Shown here piece after piece: positions 20,845 to 31,292 of a DNA stretch of 64,000 nt. The translations under genes were made by a program, and so were the position numbers. The notes beneath the pieces were generated by a model. It had not been told where the DNA came from. It was given only the letters and a program-made list of their open reading frames with translations, and did not search any database. Position 1 is the first letter of the stretch. Each line of letters begins with the position of its first letter. The stretch comes from Malus domestica (taxonomy: Eukaryota > Streptophyta > Magnoliopsida > Rosales > Rosaceae): positions 1,810,501 to 1,874,500 of the forward strand of contig NC_091675.1 in the NCBI RefSeq assembly GCF_042453785.1. Direction: 5' to 3'.

Positions 20845-21888
20845 TTACGCTTATCCTACGTTCTCACGTTTAACACTAGTTTTTTTATATTTCGTTATGC
20901 TTGAACAATTATGTTAATCTCCATATTATTTACCGTATGTTCTCACATACTTATTTCTTTCATTATGCTTAAACGGTTTATATATATATATATATATATA
21001 TATACAAATATATATTTGAAGTTTTGTGTTTGATTCTCCTCTTTCCGATGTGGTTTGTATCAAATAAGATTGAGTATTACTGGACATAATTCTCAAGTAC
21101 TATGTTTCAACAAAAAATCTCCCAGGAACTTAAATCTGCAAACTACAAAAAAGATGAGCTCGACCAACCTAGGTTAGATAGAACAATAGTTTGAAATTGC
21201 ATGCCAAACATTCAACTATCGAAAAATTCTTAGGATCGATGACTATCATCTCAGCCATCTCCAAATGAAAATGCATTTACTTTTATCTCCAATATGTCTT
21301 TAAATTAGAGAGTTACACATTTTAATTCAATACTTGCGAAACGAGTTTGTTGAAAGAAAATTCCACTTATATATGTATTGCACAATTGATAATTGGAATA
21401 AAAATTTATATGGTGTAGAATGTCACATTATTTTGTGCACAAATTTGGTGTATGTAGCACCACTCAATTTAAGTGGAATAGTAAGTCTACGTAGCTGTGG
21501 TTAATCTCGATACACCAAAAAATTGCTCAACAAATAAGAATGACAAATTAACACGTTTTAAATGGAACTCATAACCAAAATGAAAATCAAGAAGCCAAGT
21601 TGAAAGAATATAATAAATTATTGATTTGCAAGTAAATCTGAAGGACATAAATTGCATAAATTAGTATGATTTAATAAAAAAAGGTCGATATATATTGAAA
21701 CATACATTTTTTGAGCACCTGGAAACAATACTTCTCAATGTTCACAGTCAACCTTATTCATTAGCATCAACAAAACTTTATCTAACTAAGTGGAGTCGGT
21801 TGTATAAATTTTAAAACGTCATTATACTCGGTATTTTCATTAGAGCATTCAATCCCCAAATTTTGTCGTCGGAAAACCTCCAAAATTT
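20845..21888. other. 3' flank of P450 copy B
   Basis: Non-coding counterpart of 2300-2783 plus 4056-4722, joined without the Helitron. It includes a (TA)n run (20979-21004) and the old LINE tail (21767-21811). Confidence 0.55.
21767..21811 (-). mobile_element. Old RTE/SINE 3' tail fragment, unit B copy
   Basis: Diverged counterpart of 4562-4612, with the CCGACTCCACTTAGTTAGAT-type core on the minus strand. Inherited through the tandem duplication. Confidence 0.5.
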
Positions 21889-23926
21889 TCAATTTGCAAT
21901 CTTCGTGAAAATGATCTGAGCGCCGTACTGGGGCTGTAAAGTTAAAAAGAGCATTGGGCCATGAACATATGTTGGTGACATCCTGAAAGAATAGCGTTGG
22001 ATGATGAGTGCCAATGCTAGTTTTGCTTCAACCACGGCCGAAGTTTGACCTGCGCAGATTCGAGGCCCCAGGCCAAATGGGATGAACGAGGCTGAATGCC
22101 TTCGTGACTCCAAAAACCTCGATGGATTGAATTCGTGAGCATCTTCTCCCCATATCTCAGTGTCGTGATGGATGGCGATCAACATCAAATAAAGTTGTGC
22201 ATCAGCAGGAATTTCCAGGCTCCCGAGCTTAACCTTCTTTGTTGCTTGCCTCGTTATCATCGTGGCTGGAGGGTAGAGCCTGAGCGTTTCAGTAACGATC
22301 ATAGTTATCTGTTAAAAAAGTGCAGAAAATAAACAAAATGTGAGGATCCAGCAACTTGTTTGCGTAATTTAAGTGCTACTTTTATCCGAAGTGCAGAACA
22401 GCAGTGATACAAATAAATAGGAATGGATTTCGTTATGCTGGCGAGATAGAAGATAATTGTATGAGCTTACATTCTTGAGGTCATTCAAGTTCTCTGCAAC
22501 CGGGAGCTGATTGTCTCTGAAAACGCGGAATACTTCTTCCCTAGCCTTGCTTTGCCATTCCGGATGCTGTGCTAGAAGTAGTAGTACCCAAGTCAAAAGA
22601 TTGGCGGTTGTTTCCTTTCCTGCAAAGTAGAAGGTCTTGCATTCATCTATAACTTCCTGTATCCCTAACTTTTCGTCTTCACCATCCGGATTCTTGTACG
22701 GCGTCATTAACAGACTAAGCAGATTTCTCGAATCTCCCTTGTTTTTGCCATTTTTCGCAATCAACGTCCGTATGGATTCGCTACTTTCCTTGTCTAATCT
22801 CCACCTTTCTCTGTTACTCTTGGTAGGCAAAAACCTGCATGCCAGAAAAAGCATTCAATGAGAACTACCTTGTTGAATTAAGATCATCTCAGTAATTAGC
22901 AAGTATATAAACCAAGTTCTTTTTTAAACGACAACAGCGAGGGTAACGAAGGATTAGGAGAACATACTATATATATATATACACACACACACACCAACAA
23001 GGTAGTCCACCTGAATCCAGGAATGTAAATGCTCCTTGCTGCCTTCGTGAAGAGATGCATTTGTTGTTCTTGCAAATCGAAAACATGTTTTCCTTCCTCG
23101 AAACAGCTTCCGAAAGCTGTCCTCGATATGACATCCCCTAAGAGCAGATGAAGTTCTTTGTGCACATCCAACTCAAACTCTTCTCTCCCTCCTCTTACAT
23201 CCTCCCATTTCTCCAACATCTTCATTGTACTCTCCACAATCTCAGGAACCCAACTCTGTTGTATTAGAAACATCATCAACTACATCACCATTCACATCAA
23301 ATAATACGCATATGAACCTAAAACATTATCGCATTATGTTACTAATCTGCCGGTTATAATACGAAATAGTTGATACGGTATGAACCTAAAACATAATATA
23401 ACGTAATAATTAGTAACGCTATGTGAGAGTGCGATACCTTTACGCGCTCCATGTTGAAGGCCTGATTTACTATCCTTCTGTGAAAAGCCCATTTATCGCC
23501 CTCGAGCCCGACGAGACCCCAGTCACCAAGCAGATACTTAGTCAGAGGTGTAAAGGGGATCTTTCTAAACGACCCACCCGAATTGAAAAGGATTTCCTTG
23601 ATCATATCCGGGTCGGATATAGCCACTCGGGGCTTCAACCCAAACCAGTAGACAAAATTCTTCCCGTACATGACGGACCACTGGTGGTAAAATGGGGCCA
23701 CGCGTTGAACAATGTTGTGGTGGAAAGGGAAAGGCTTGGAGAGAGCCTCAGCGAACATACGGCGGATCTCGGCCGAGTTTCCAACGACCGGACGGTAGGC
23801 GGGGCCGCGCAGGCCTTGCTTCTGGAAATGGGTTTGTGTCCTCAGTGGGACCCATATGGTTGAATACACAGATTTGAAGAGGAGGATAAGAAGAAGAGGA
23901 AAAATCACAAGAAGTAGAAAATGCAT
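21889..23926 (-). CDS. Cytochrome P450, CYP749-like (CYP72 clan), copy B
   Basis: Four exons (23926-23438, 23255-23011, 22834-22471, 22308-21889) have exactly the same lengths as in copy A (489, 245, 364 and 420 nt) and encode 505 residues. The membrane anchor, AGKETT I-helix, ETLR K-helix and [10 protein letters not shown] haem loop (Cys451) are all kept, so it should be an active ER monooxygenase of unknown substrate. Differences from A are mostly substitutions, for example PATMITRQ against PAPMLPRQ after the K-helix, a region that in P450s lies near substrate-recognition site 5, and LVGLEGDK against LLELEGDK. A long GA tract lies just upstream of the start codon. A third, broken exon 1 lies upstream at 25045-25630, so the family has expanded locally more than once. 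Confidence 0.88.
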
Positions 23927-23940
23927 CGTGAAATCAGAGA

Positions 23941-23942
23941 GG

Positions 23943-24001
<59 letters not shown>
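23941..24001. repeat. (GA)n tract upstream of the P450 copy B start
   Basis: About 60 bp of GA, that is CT on the coding strand, 15-75 bp upstream of the ATG. Copy A has only a short GA run and lacks the next 60 bp as well. CT-rich leaders are often part of plant core promoters, so expression of the two copies may differ (inference). Confidence 0.85.
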
Positions 24002-24003
<2 letters not shown>

Positions 24004-25044
24004 CTATTTGGGATAAGCTTTTTGTCACTACCGCAGAAAAAGTTGGAGATGTTTTTGGGTCATACACTCGCACTTGCAAGTTCTTCCGTCTAGAATTTGT
24101 TTACCAAGACTTACAACATGCTTAAAATGAAAGTACTTCAAACAAAAGCTCTTGTGAACATAAGTTCAAACAAGCGTTGGACCTTCTGTTATAAGATAAT
24201 GGCTTTTGCCGACAGCAGAAGCTGATTTTTGGCTATTCTTTTGGCCTGAACAACTGAAGCTACTTGAGTGAAACTTGAAAGACCAGTTGGTGTGGTTGGA
24301 ATAGAAAGAGATTATTGGGTGGTTGCGTCGATTTTCAGGTTTCCAGTAGGAAAAAGTCTTTAGGGAATCTTCAACTCCAATTAGAATACTAGGAACAAAA
24401 CGAAAACCTATTAACAAAGTCCTCGATCCGCGAATCGGCGATTACGAGTAATGTGGGAGAGCAAAATTTTAAATTACCATTAATAGGAAGTAAGTGAGTT
24501 AATTGATACTTAGTTTATAATTCAATCATCAACAACCACATCATTTTGTTTACACAATTTGATTTATAAATTTAATTTCTCTAGCATTATTCAAATATAA
24601 TTTACATTTTTATTTTTAATTTTCATTTAAGTGTTATTTATTCCATATTTGAATCCTCTTCGGATCCCCTCCCGAGGGATCCTAGGAATCAACGAAAGTG
24701 GATTGTAGATAAAAACTCGTGTGATCCCAATTAAATGCTTTGTATATATTTAAAAGTTAAGCAGTCTCGTTTTGCGTGAAAAATATAAAAAAGAAAATAA
24801 TTATGGCCACACGATTTTTTATCAACGGTCCACATGCGTTGATACCTAAAATCTCCAAGAAAATGATCCAACGAGGATCCAATTCCATTTATTCCATCAC
24901 ATTTGTAGAGTGAGAGATGACACGTGCTTCTGATTGAAACCCGAAACGTTTCATAGAAAAATTAAAACGTGCTTCTGGTTGAAAAAGCACTTGATATAAG
25001 CACTTTTAAGAGCTTTCTACATTAACATTAGGGTTTGTAGAGTG
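24002..25044. other. P450 copy B upstream region
   Basis: The first 430 bp align with copy A's promoter. From about 24440 to 24930 the sequence is absent from A, and within it 24650-24885 has GGATCC-rich facing ends that may be another MITE (weak). No gene seen. Confidence 0.45.
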
Positions 25045-25630
25045 GGTACCTTAACTCGCTCCATTTTGAAGGCCTGGCTTACAATCCTTTTTATGAAAAT
25101 GAAAAGCCCATTCTTCTCCCTTCAAGCCCAACAAGTCCCTCACCAAACAAAGTCTTCATCAACACTTCCTTAAGGCACCGTTTGATACGTGGGACGAGAC
25201 GTTTTATCCCACGTTTAATGTACCTAAAATGGGTGTAACATACTGTTTTACGGGACGAATTTTGGAGAAATTTTCATTCCGCCTCCCTCTGAAACGACTC
25301 ATTCCACATCCGTAGAACATAAAATTATAACATTTCCGTATCCTTCTCCTTCCTCCTTTGTTTCCATCCGAGGGAATCTTTGCCCTCCGTTCCGTGCCGT
25401 CCCGTTCCATTCCGTTCAATCCCGTCGATGTCCAGGTCGGATACTACCAGCCTGGCCCCGTGCCCGAACCAGTACAGGAATTTCTTCCCGTACATACGGA
25501 ATCACCTGTTGTAAAATGGGGACGCGCGTTCAAGGGTGTCGTGGTCTTCGAAACAACCGGAGAGGAAGGAAAAGAACAGCAAGCGGATGAAGGAAATGCT
25601 CGTGAAAAATCCTATCTGCTCCGGTAACGT
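25045..25630 (-). pseudogene. Third CYP749-like P450: broken exon 1 relic
   Basis: On the minus strand 25620-25420 resembles the P450 segment ending MYGKKFLYWFGHGARLVVSD (intact: [20 protein letters not shown]). After a 250-bp interruption, 25170-25045 resembles LVGLEG-WAFH through KMERVK and keeps the GTACCC splice donor. The membrane anchor is unrecognisable, the frame is shifted in the AFHRR region, and exons 2-4 are absent. The intervening 25171-25419 begins GGCACCGTTTGATACGTGGG and looks like a small transposon insertion. Unit A lacks this relic, so it was either deleted there or added to B. Confidence 0.75.
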
Positions 25631-26451
25631 TTTGAGGTTAAAAATCTCTTATCAAGAGGGACACCACAGGTCCACGGGTAGCTGGGTGGCAACAGCAACT
25701 GCAGGGTTGCAGGTTGCGCAGCTACCAGCCAGAGATACCACCCGGCAGGGCAGGTGCCCTCCCACGCCATAAAACCGTTGGACCCACAAGTGGTCGATTC
25801 AGAGTAGCACAAAAATGCATCATCCTGCCAGCTCACAATTAAGTACATCTCCAATTCTCCATCTTGTTATAGACCGATCGACCCACCCACCACACTGTGT
25901 CAAATTAAACCCAGGTCCCAGTTTTTTTCGCCAGGATACTTGACTCGTTTGACCACCGGACCGTACTTGTAGACCGCCAGCAAGTTCCAGTCTATACATC
26001 CATGTGCTCATCAATGCGAAACGATACCGTCTCGCGCACTATTTGTTGGTGTAATGAATTTCTGGTTTGATTTTCTCCAAGTCAGTAAGTTGCATAACTT
26101 GTTGAATGCAATAGTCACACCGCAACAATTGACATGTTATAAGTTTGAATTTCGTTAATTAACGTGTTTTAAGTTTGAATTTCGTTGTATTATAAGTAAA
26201 TTGGTCATGATACCAGCGAAACAAGCTCCGGTACAACCTAATTTAATTTTCCCCTTTGTGCCGCACTTTAATAAGCTAGCAACTAAGCAAGCTCCTGTAC
26301 AAGTTAATTTAACGTTTCCAATCCAAAACGGGGACGTTTCGAAGACCAAAATTAAGGATCCATCCATCACAAAAACAAAGAAGCTTTCTCCTCTACAGTT
26401 CTACTACATATATATGATATAATCAGCACAAAATACAGAATGCAATTCTGT
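25631..26451. other. Spacer between the P450 relic and IDD
   Basis: GC-richer at first, without a recognisable gene. Two imperfect copies of an ACAAGCTCCNGTACAA unit lie at about 26220 and 26290. From about 26325 it matches unit A again (IDD 3' flank). Confidence 0.45.
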
Positions 26452-29371
26452 CTAGAGCAATGAAGACCTATCGGGCTTTCTATCTTGTGCACCTTCCCAC
26501 GTTTCTCGCTGCGAACTCCCACCTCCGCCGCCACCACTTCCGTATGCAGTTGCAACATTTAAGGCACCGCCGCTGCCACCGAAGGAATTTAGGAAAGCAG
26601 AAAATCCAGCTGCGGAAGCGCCACCTCCACCACCATTACCGATGCTCAGCCCAAGAAGGTCACGAGTCATGGGCTGGCCCCCGAACGACGAAGGCGGACC
26701 CATCATTAGATCAGTCAATTCGGCAGCATTTGCAGTTGAGAGAAGTTCAAGCCCTAGCTCGGCCCCCACGTGGGCAGCACCACCACTCTCTTGCTCCTTG
26801 TTCCACTGCAATGTTGTGCTATTTTCTTGAGACGGGGATGAGGTCGTGGACAACCCCAACCCACGAAGCAGTGAGGCGTTCGATGTCGCAGCACCCATTT
26901 GGGCTGCCTTTTGGAGCAATGCCGTGGCGGACATGGCAGCGGGCTGGGCATAGTTGCGGTGGTCTTGATCAGGTGTTGGGAAGAGTGAGGAGCCATTGCT
27001 GGAGAGGTAAAGAGAGGAGGAGAGAGACAGTGATGTGGGTTCGCTAACGGAGGAAATTTTAGTAGAGCCATCTGGCCGGCCCAATGCAGATACTTGATTG
27101 GAGAATGAGGACGGTGGCGATGTTTGTGGTGGGCCTGGTGGCTGTATGATTAATGCTGAGGCGGAGGAAGGTGCAAATATGCTTGCAAATACACTACTAC
27201 CATTGTTGCAATTTCCAGTCGAGGTGGTGGCGGTAGCGGTGGTGCTGATTGCCGTAGTAGTTAAGCATGACGTGGCCGGCGCCGGAGGGGACAGGCCAAT
27301 TGGGTTCTCTGGCAAATCTGTAACCACCAGAAAACAATCAATCAATTATGATCATCAAAATATAAAAAGCAGGATGCAAGAAAGTGGCGCAGTCATGAAT
27401 AAAGCATAATTTGTTTAAATTTTTTACCCAAGCCTTTCTCATTGGAAACAACCTAAAAACTTTGAAAGCTTTGTGCTTTATATGCAAAAGGAGAAAGGAG
27501 AAAGGAGATGGAGGCAATAATGGCGTCCTTTCTCCTCCAACTTTTTTTCCATTTTTTTTAATTTTATTTTTTTTGAACCCTAATCACCTCGATTCCTGAG
27601 CTCCCATGTCAATCGTGCATCCAACCCTTTTTCCTGTCGCCGTGGGACAACTACACACACACTCTCTCTCTACATCCTCCATACCCATACTACTGTGAAA
27701 GTTGCAACTTTCCAAAAGCTTACTCACCCACGCGAGAACGACATCGAGGTAGAGACAAAAACCCAGCAATAAAATACCACCACCCCAGCCTTCACTAATA
27801 CTATTTTTATTCTTTAATATAAACGATAATTTGAGGAACGGTCCAACCTAGGATCTTTTGAGTAAATGTTCTAAACCACTTGATAAACGGGCAAGCATTT
27901 CAAGACGGAAATGGAACTCCCTCTCTAGAATACTAATCAAACCTATGTATTTAAGACTCATGTAATTAGACGGAGACCCGTATACGTAGATTAGGCCAGT
28001 TACTCGCCGTGTGGCTGCCCTTGCTTTGAGTTTGATTGCTCTCGACAAACTATGGTAGTTTCTTTTTAATGAAAGAGATATAGAAGAGCGAGAATCAAAC
28101 TCGGAATCTCAGCTCAAGTGTGAACAGATTTAACCAACATAGCTACAGGTCTCTGCTTATTGGCGTAGTTCTAAGTTTAGTATTGTAAGATGTGCAAAAT
28201 TAATTACTTAGATTTAAGTTGTACAAATAAAACCGAAGAATTTTGTTGAAAGGATTGGAACAATCATGTTACCTACCCGAGCCGCACTCCCAAGCTTAAC
28301 ATTTGACGCACGTAGGCGATGTGGCATGCTCATATTATTCATCATATCGTAATGATAAACCCACATTTATTGACCTTATTAAGTAGGGTTACCTGAGCTC
28401 TGAATAGACAAGGCCGGAGACACCACGGTGTTTGACGGTGTGTGAGGCGGTGGAGGCGGCGACGCCACCACCCCACTCCTCGCACTCGGAGTTGGATTTG
28501 AATTCGGGTTCATACTTCCGTCGGGCCCAATCACTAGGGTTTGAGTCTTCGCGCTCTCCTCCGCCAACGCGTCGCAGAACGCCCTGTGCGTTATGAAGCT
28601 ATCCCTCCTTCAACCATCCCAAAACAAAACGACAACGCATTAATAACCGGCGGTTTCTCGAGAAAGTGTAAGAAAATGGAAAGGAAAAGGGAAATTTAAG
28701 TTTTCTCGGGAAACAAACACGCACCTAGAGAATAAAGTTCCGCAATCGCATTTGTACTCTCGGGTGCCGCAAGTCTTCATGTGCGCCTTCCAATCGGACT
28801 GCACGGCGTATTTCTTGGAGCACCGCTCGCACTTCCACTTCTTCTCGCCGTGCTTTCGACAAAAGTGCTTCTTGATACCCGTCAGGTCTCCGAGCGCCCG
28901 AGTGGGGTGGTGGTGCACGCAGGAGGTCTCGGGGCAGACGTAGACCCGCTTCCGTACTTCTTTGCTCGTCCGTTGCTTCAGCTTCCACGGCAGGTTGTGG
29001 CCCCGCCGGTGGAGCTGCAGGTTCTGGTCGCGCTGGAAGCCTTTGCTGCAGATCTCACACACGAAACGGTTCGTTGCGAGGAGAGTCGTCGGCGACAGCG
29101 CGATCACCTCCGCTTCGGGATCTGAAAAATAAAAAATTAGCAAGAAATTACGCGTTGGTTCAGCTCTTATAATTAGCTAAAATTTCAAAATTTAAAGACT
29201 AATCGAGAAACCACGTCGTCTACCTGGCATTCCTGGAAGGTTTCGCTTTTTCTTTTGCTGCGGCTCCGGATGAGTCATGGCTTCGTGAGTGGAGGAAGTT
29301 AAACTGGCTTCCCCGCCGGAAGCCGTTGAAACCGTCAGTAACGGCGATGAGGAATTATCCAGCTCCCCCAT
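26452..29371 (-). CDS. INDETERMINATE DOMAIN (IDD) C2H2 zinc-finger transcription factor
   Basis: Exons 29371-29224, 29121-28725, 28607-28393 and 27317-26452 join in frame to 541 residues. A nuclear-signal-like [11 protein letters not shown] block precedes the ID domain (about 69-190), which has the hallmark C2H2/C2HC arrangement: [19 protein letters not shown], the long [19 protein letters not shown] finger, [21 protein letters not shown], and [20 protein letters not shown]. The C-terminal half is Ser/Gly-rich and carries the family motifs [14 protein letters not shown] and [11 protein letters not shown] proteins bind AGACAA-type sites and partner with GRAS proteins such as SHR/SCR or DELLAs in root, shoot and starch/gibberellin control; which role applies here cannot be read from the sequence. 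It is the only functional copy, since copy A lacks the fingers. Intron 3 (27318-28392) contains a SINE-like segment. Confidence 0.93.
28079..28165 (-). mobile_element. Possible tRNA-derived SINE fragment
   Basis: The minus strand shows a box A-like TAGCTATGTTGGT and, about 40 bp on, a box B-like GAGTTTGATTC. This spacing recalls the tRNA-related head of plant SINEs. It lies in IDD intron 3. Unit A has lost part of it. No clear 3' tail or target duplication was found. Confidence 0.35.
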
Positions 29372-29645
29372 GTTTGCTTCCGAATTTTTAAATCTCTGGG
29401 CTCAAAGCCTCTCAAACAAGCTAAAAAAACAAGCTGACTACTTAAGGTTTCAGTTCTGATTGATTAAAATAAACAAAAAACTTTCTGTTTGTTTCTGGGG
29501 GAAGTGAAAAATTTCCGGGAAAACCCGACAAAACTGCTCGTGCTAAATTAATGGACTTTTTGCCCCCGAACGCGGAGTCAACTCAGTCATCTAGGTCGCA
29601 GACGGTGAGCCAAAGTCCCATTAGGCGGCGCGCCTCCGTAGCTGG

Positions 29646-29676
<31 letters not shown>

Positions 29677-29990
29677 TGTGTGTCTGTGAGATGCAGGTAG
29701 AGAGAGAAAAAAAGAGATTTGAACGCAGTGGAAAAATATTAAATTTATTGAAAAATGGGTTAAAGCGGCGGATGTTAACCATGGTTAATATTCGGAGGCC
29801 ATGTATTTAACCATGGTTACCTGAACCCAATGAGTCCAAATTCTGATCCCGTCGCTGATGTGTGGATCTGGCCGTCCACGTGGCGCAATAAGCGGGAAGA
29901 TGACATTTGTCGGAGGAAGTCGGACTAGGCAGTGCTCGTCTTTTAGCGCAAGATGTTGAAACTATTGTTCAATCCACTGGCAGATCTCTA
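29372..29990 (-). promoter_or_regulatory. IDD promoter and leader region
   Basis: Upstream of the IDD start codon. A (GA)n tract at 29651-29676 followed by GT repeats lies 280-305 bp upstream of the ATG, as CT repeats on the sense strand. A pair of TTAACCATGGTTA-type palindromes occurs at about 29775 and 29808. No TATA box could be assigned with confidence. Confidence 0.45.
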
Positions 29991-29994
29991 ATTT

Positions 29995-30121
29995 CATCAA
30001 TCAATTAATTTGGATTTTTAAAATTTGATTTAAAAGTTAAAATTATTAAAAATTTTAACGTGACTTCCTATTTATAATCATTAAATTAAATTTTAAAAGT
30101 TCAAATTAATTGATTGATAAG
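29995..30121. mobile_element. Palindromic AT-rich MITE
   Basis: ATCAATCAATTAATTTGGAT at the left is complemented by CAAATTAATTGATTGAT at the right, with facing TTTAAAATTTGATTTAA-like arms. The whole about 127 bp can fold as one hairpin. No coding capacity; family unassigned. Confidence 0.55.
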
Positions 30122-31065
30122 TTTTGATGGGAAAATTTCAGATAAGATCTCTTTCCCTATCCAATTATGCTAAACTTGTTCTCATCCGGACATAAACTTT
30201 GCCTAATCCTATTTACGTTAAAAGACAGTTATACCCCTCCACAATCCACTGTTTCGTAATGGTACTATCAGGGGGTTTTTTGGAACACCATGTTTTGAGT
30301 CAAACAGTAGACTACTGTACCAACGGAGGTCAAATGTCACTGATGCCCTCGTGAGTCATGCAGGTGCTTGCATTGCACACCTTACGTGCACGTGCTCGAG
30401 CTCGAGTCTGCCACTAGAGTGCGTCCAAAGAGCTCAAATCCCGTAAGCCACAAGTCCATTGCAACCCATGGACCTCATGGTGTTCGGAGTTTAATAGCCG
30501 TTGTTAGATCAGATCCAAAGTTTAAGATGGAGAGGCGATGCGTTGAATAATATAATGTTTGCCTACATAGGCAAATACGTAACCTTCTGAGTTCTGTCAC
30601 CCCAAAAATGGTCAGCTAATGCAAAGGCCACCATCTTTTTCAAAATTCGGATCACGGCCGGAGGATTTTCGATGTGAATGAAAAGTTGTTGGTTACTCGA
30701 AATAATTTGTTGTTAATTTATAGAAATTTGTGTTTATGATTATGATCATTCATATTATAAGTCATTTTATAAAGATTGTATTTGAAAAAGATTAATTAAA
30801 ACCAAGTTTGTTTACCATCGAACTGTATAAAAACAGATAAACTGAATTGATTAAATCATCACGAATCGTCTATTTGGTACAATAGATTGACTAAATGACT
30901 TTATTTTCAATTCATTTTTCACAAAAAACAAAAAAGAAAAAAAAAAGGTCTTCAGAGAGATAATATTAGAGGTTCTAATCATAGGTACAAAGTTCTGTGA
31001 ATACACAAAGAGTTTTGTAAGAGGTCTACTCATTATTGAGTAATCAATCATTTTCTAATTTTTAA

Positions 31066-31099
<34 letters not shown>

Positions 31100-31142
31100 T
31101 TAGTAAATTATAACATATTTTAATGTGAGACATTTGTTATTA
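30122..31142. other. Intergenic spacer
   Basis: AT-rich, with no supported gene. A (TA)n microsatellite lies at 31067-31097. One 60-codon open frame near 30370 has no start context or splice signals. Confidence 0.5.
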
Positions 31143-31292
31143 GGGGTGTGCTATTCACACATCTCAAATTACTTCTCACACACTCTTGTTAATTTCTATC
31201 CGTTGATCTTCTTCAATTCTTCCGATCCGACGGCCGAAAATTAGAAAAGTGTATGAAAAATAAAATGGAATGTATAGATATCACACCTCTTG
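31143..31292. mobile_element. MITE, same family as 20698-20844
   Basis: The left end GGGGTGTGCTATTCACAC and right end GATATCACACCTCT are inverted repeats, with the subterminal ACTTCTCACACAC and its complement. TGTTATTA-like sequence flanks both sides. About 150 bp and non-coding. Confidence 0.65.

Larger units (their letters stand above)
17824..28475. repeat. Tandem segmental duplication, unit B (about 10.7 kb)
   Basis: This is the second copy of the 939-17822 unit. It begins in PP2C leader sequence and continues without break through P450 copy B into the complete IDD gene. B-specific gains are a MITE (18207-18388), a hAT element (18468-19912), a MITE (about 20698-20844) and the stretch 24440-26320, which includes a P450 exon relic. 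B retains the ancestral right-hand continuity into IDD exons 2 and 1. Confidence 0.92.
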
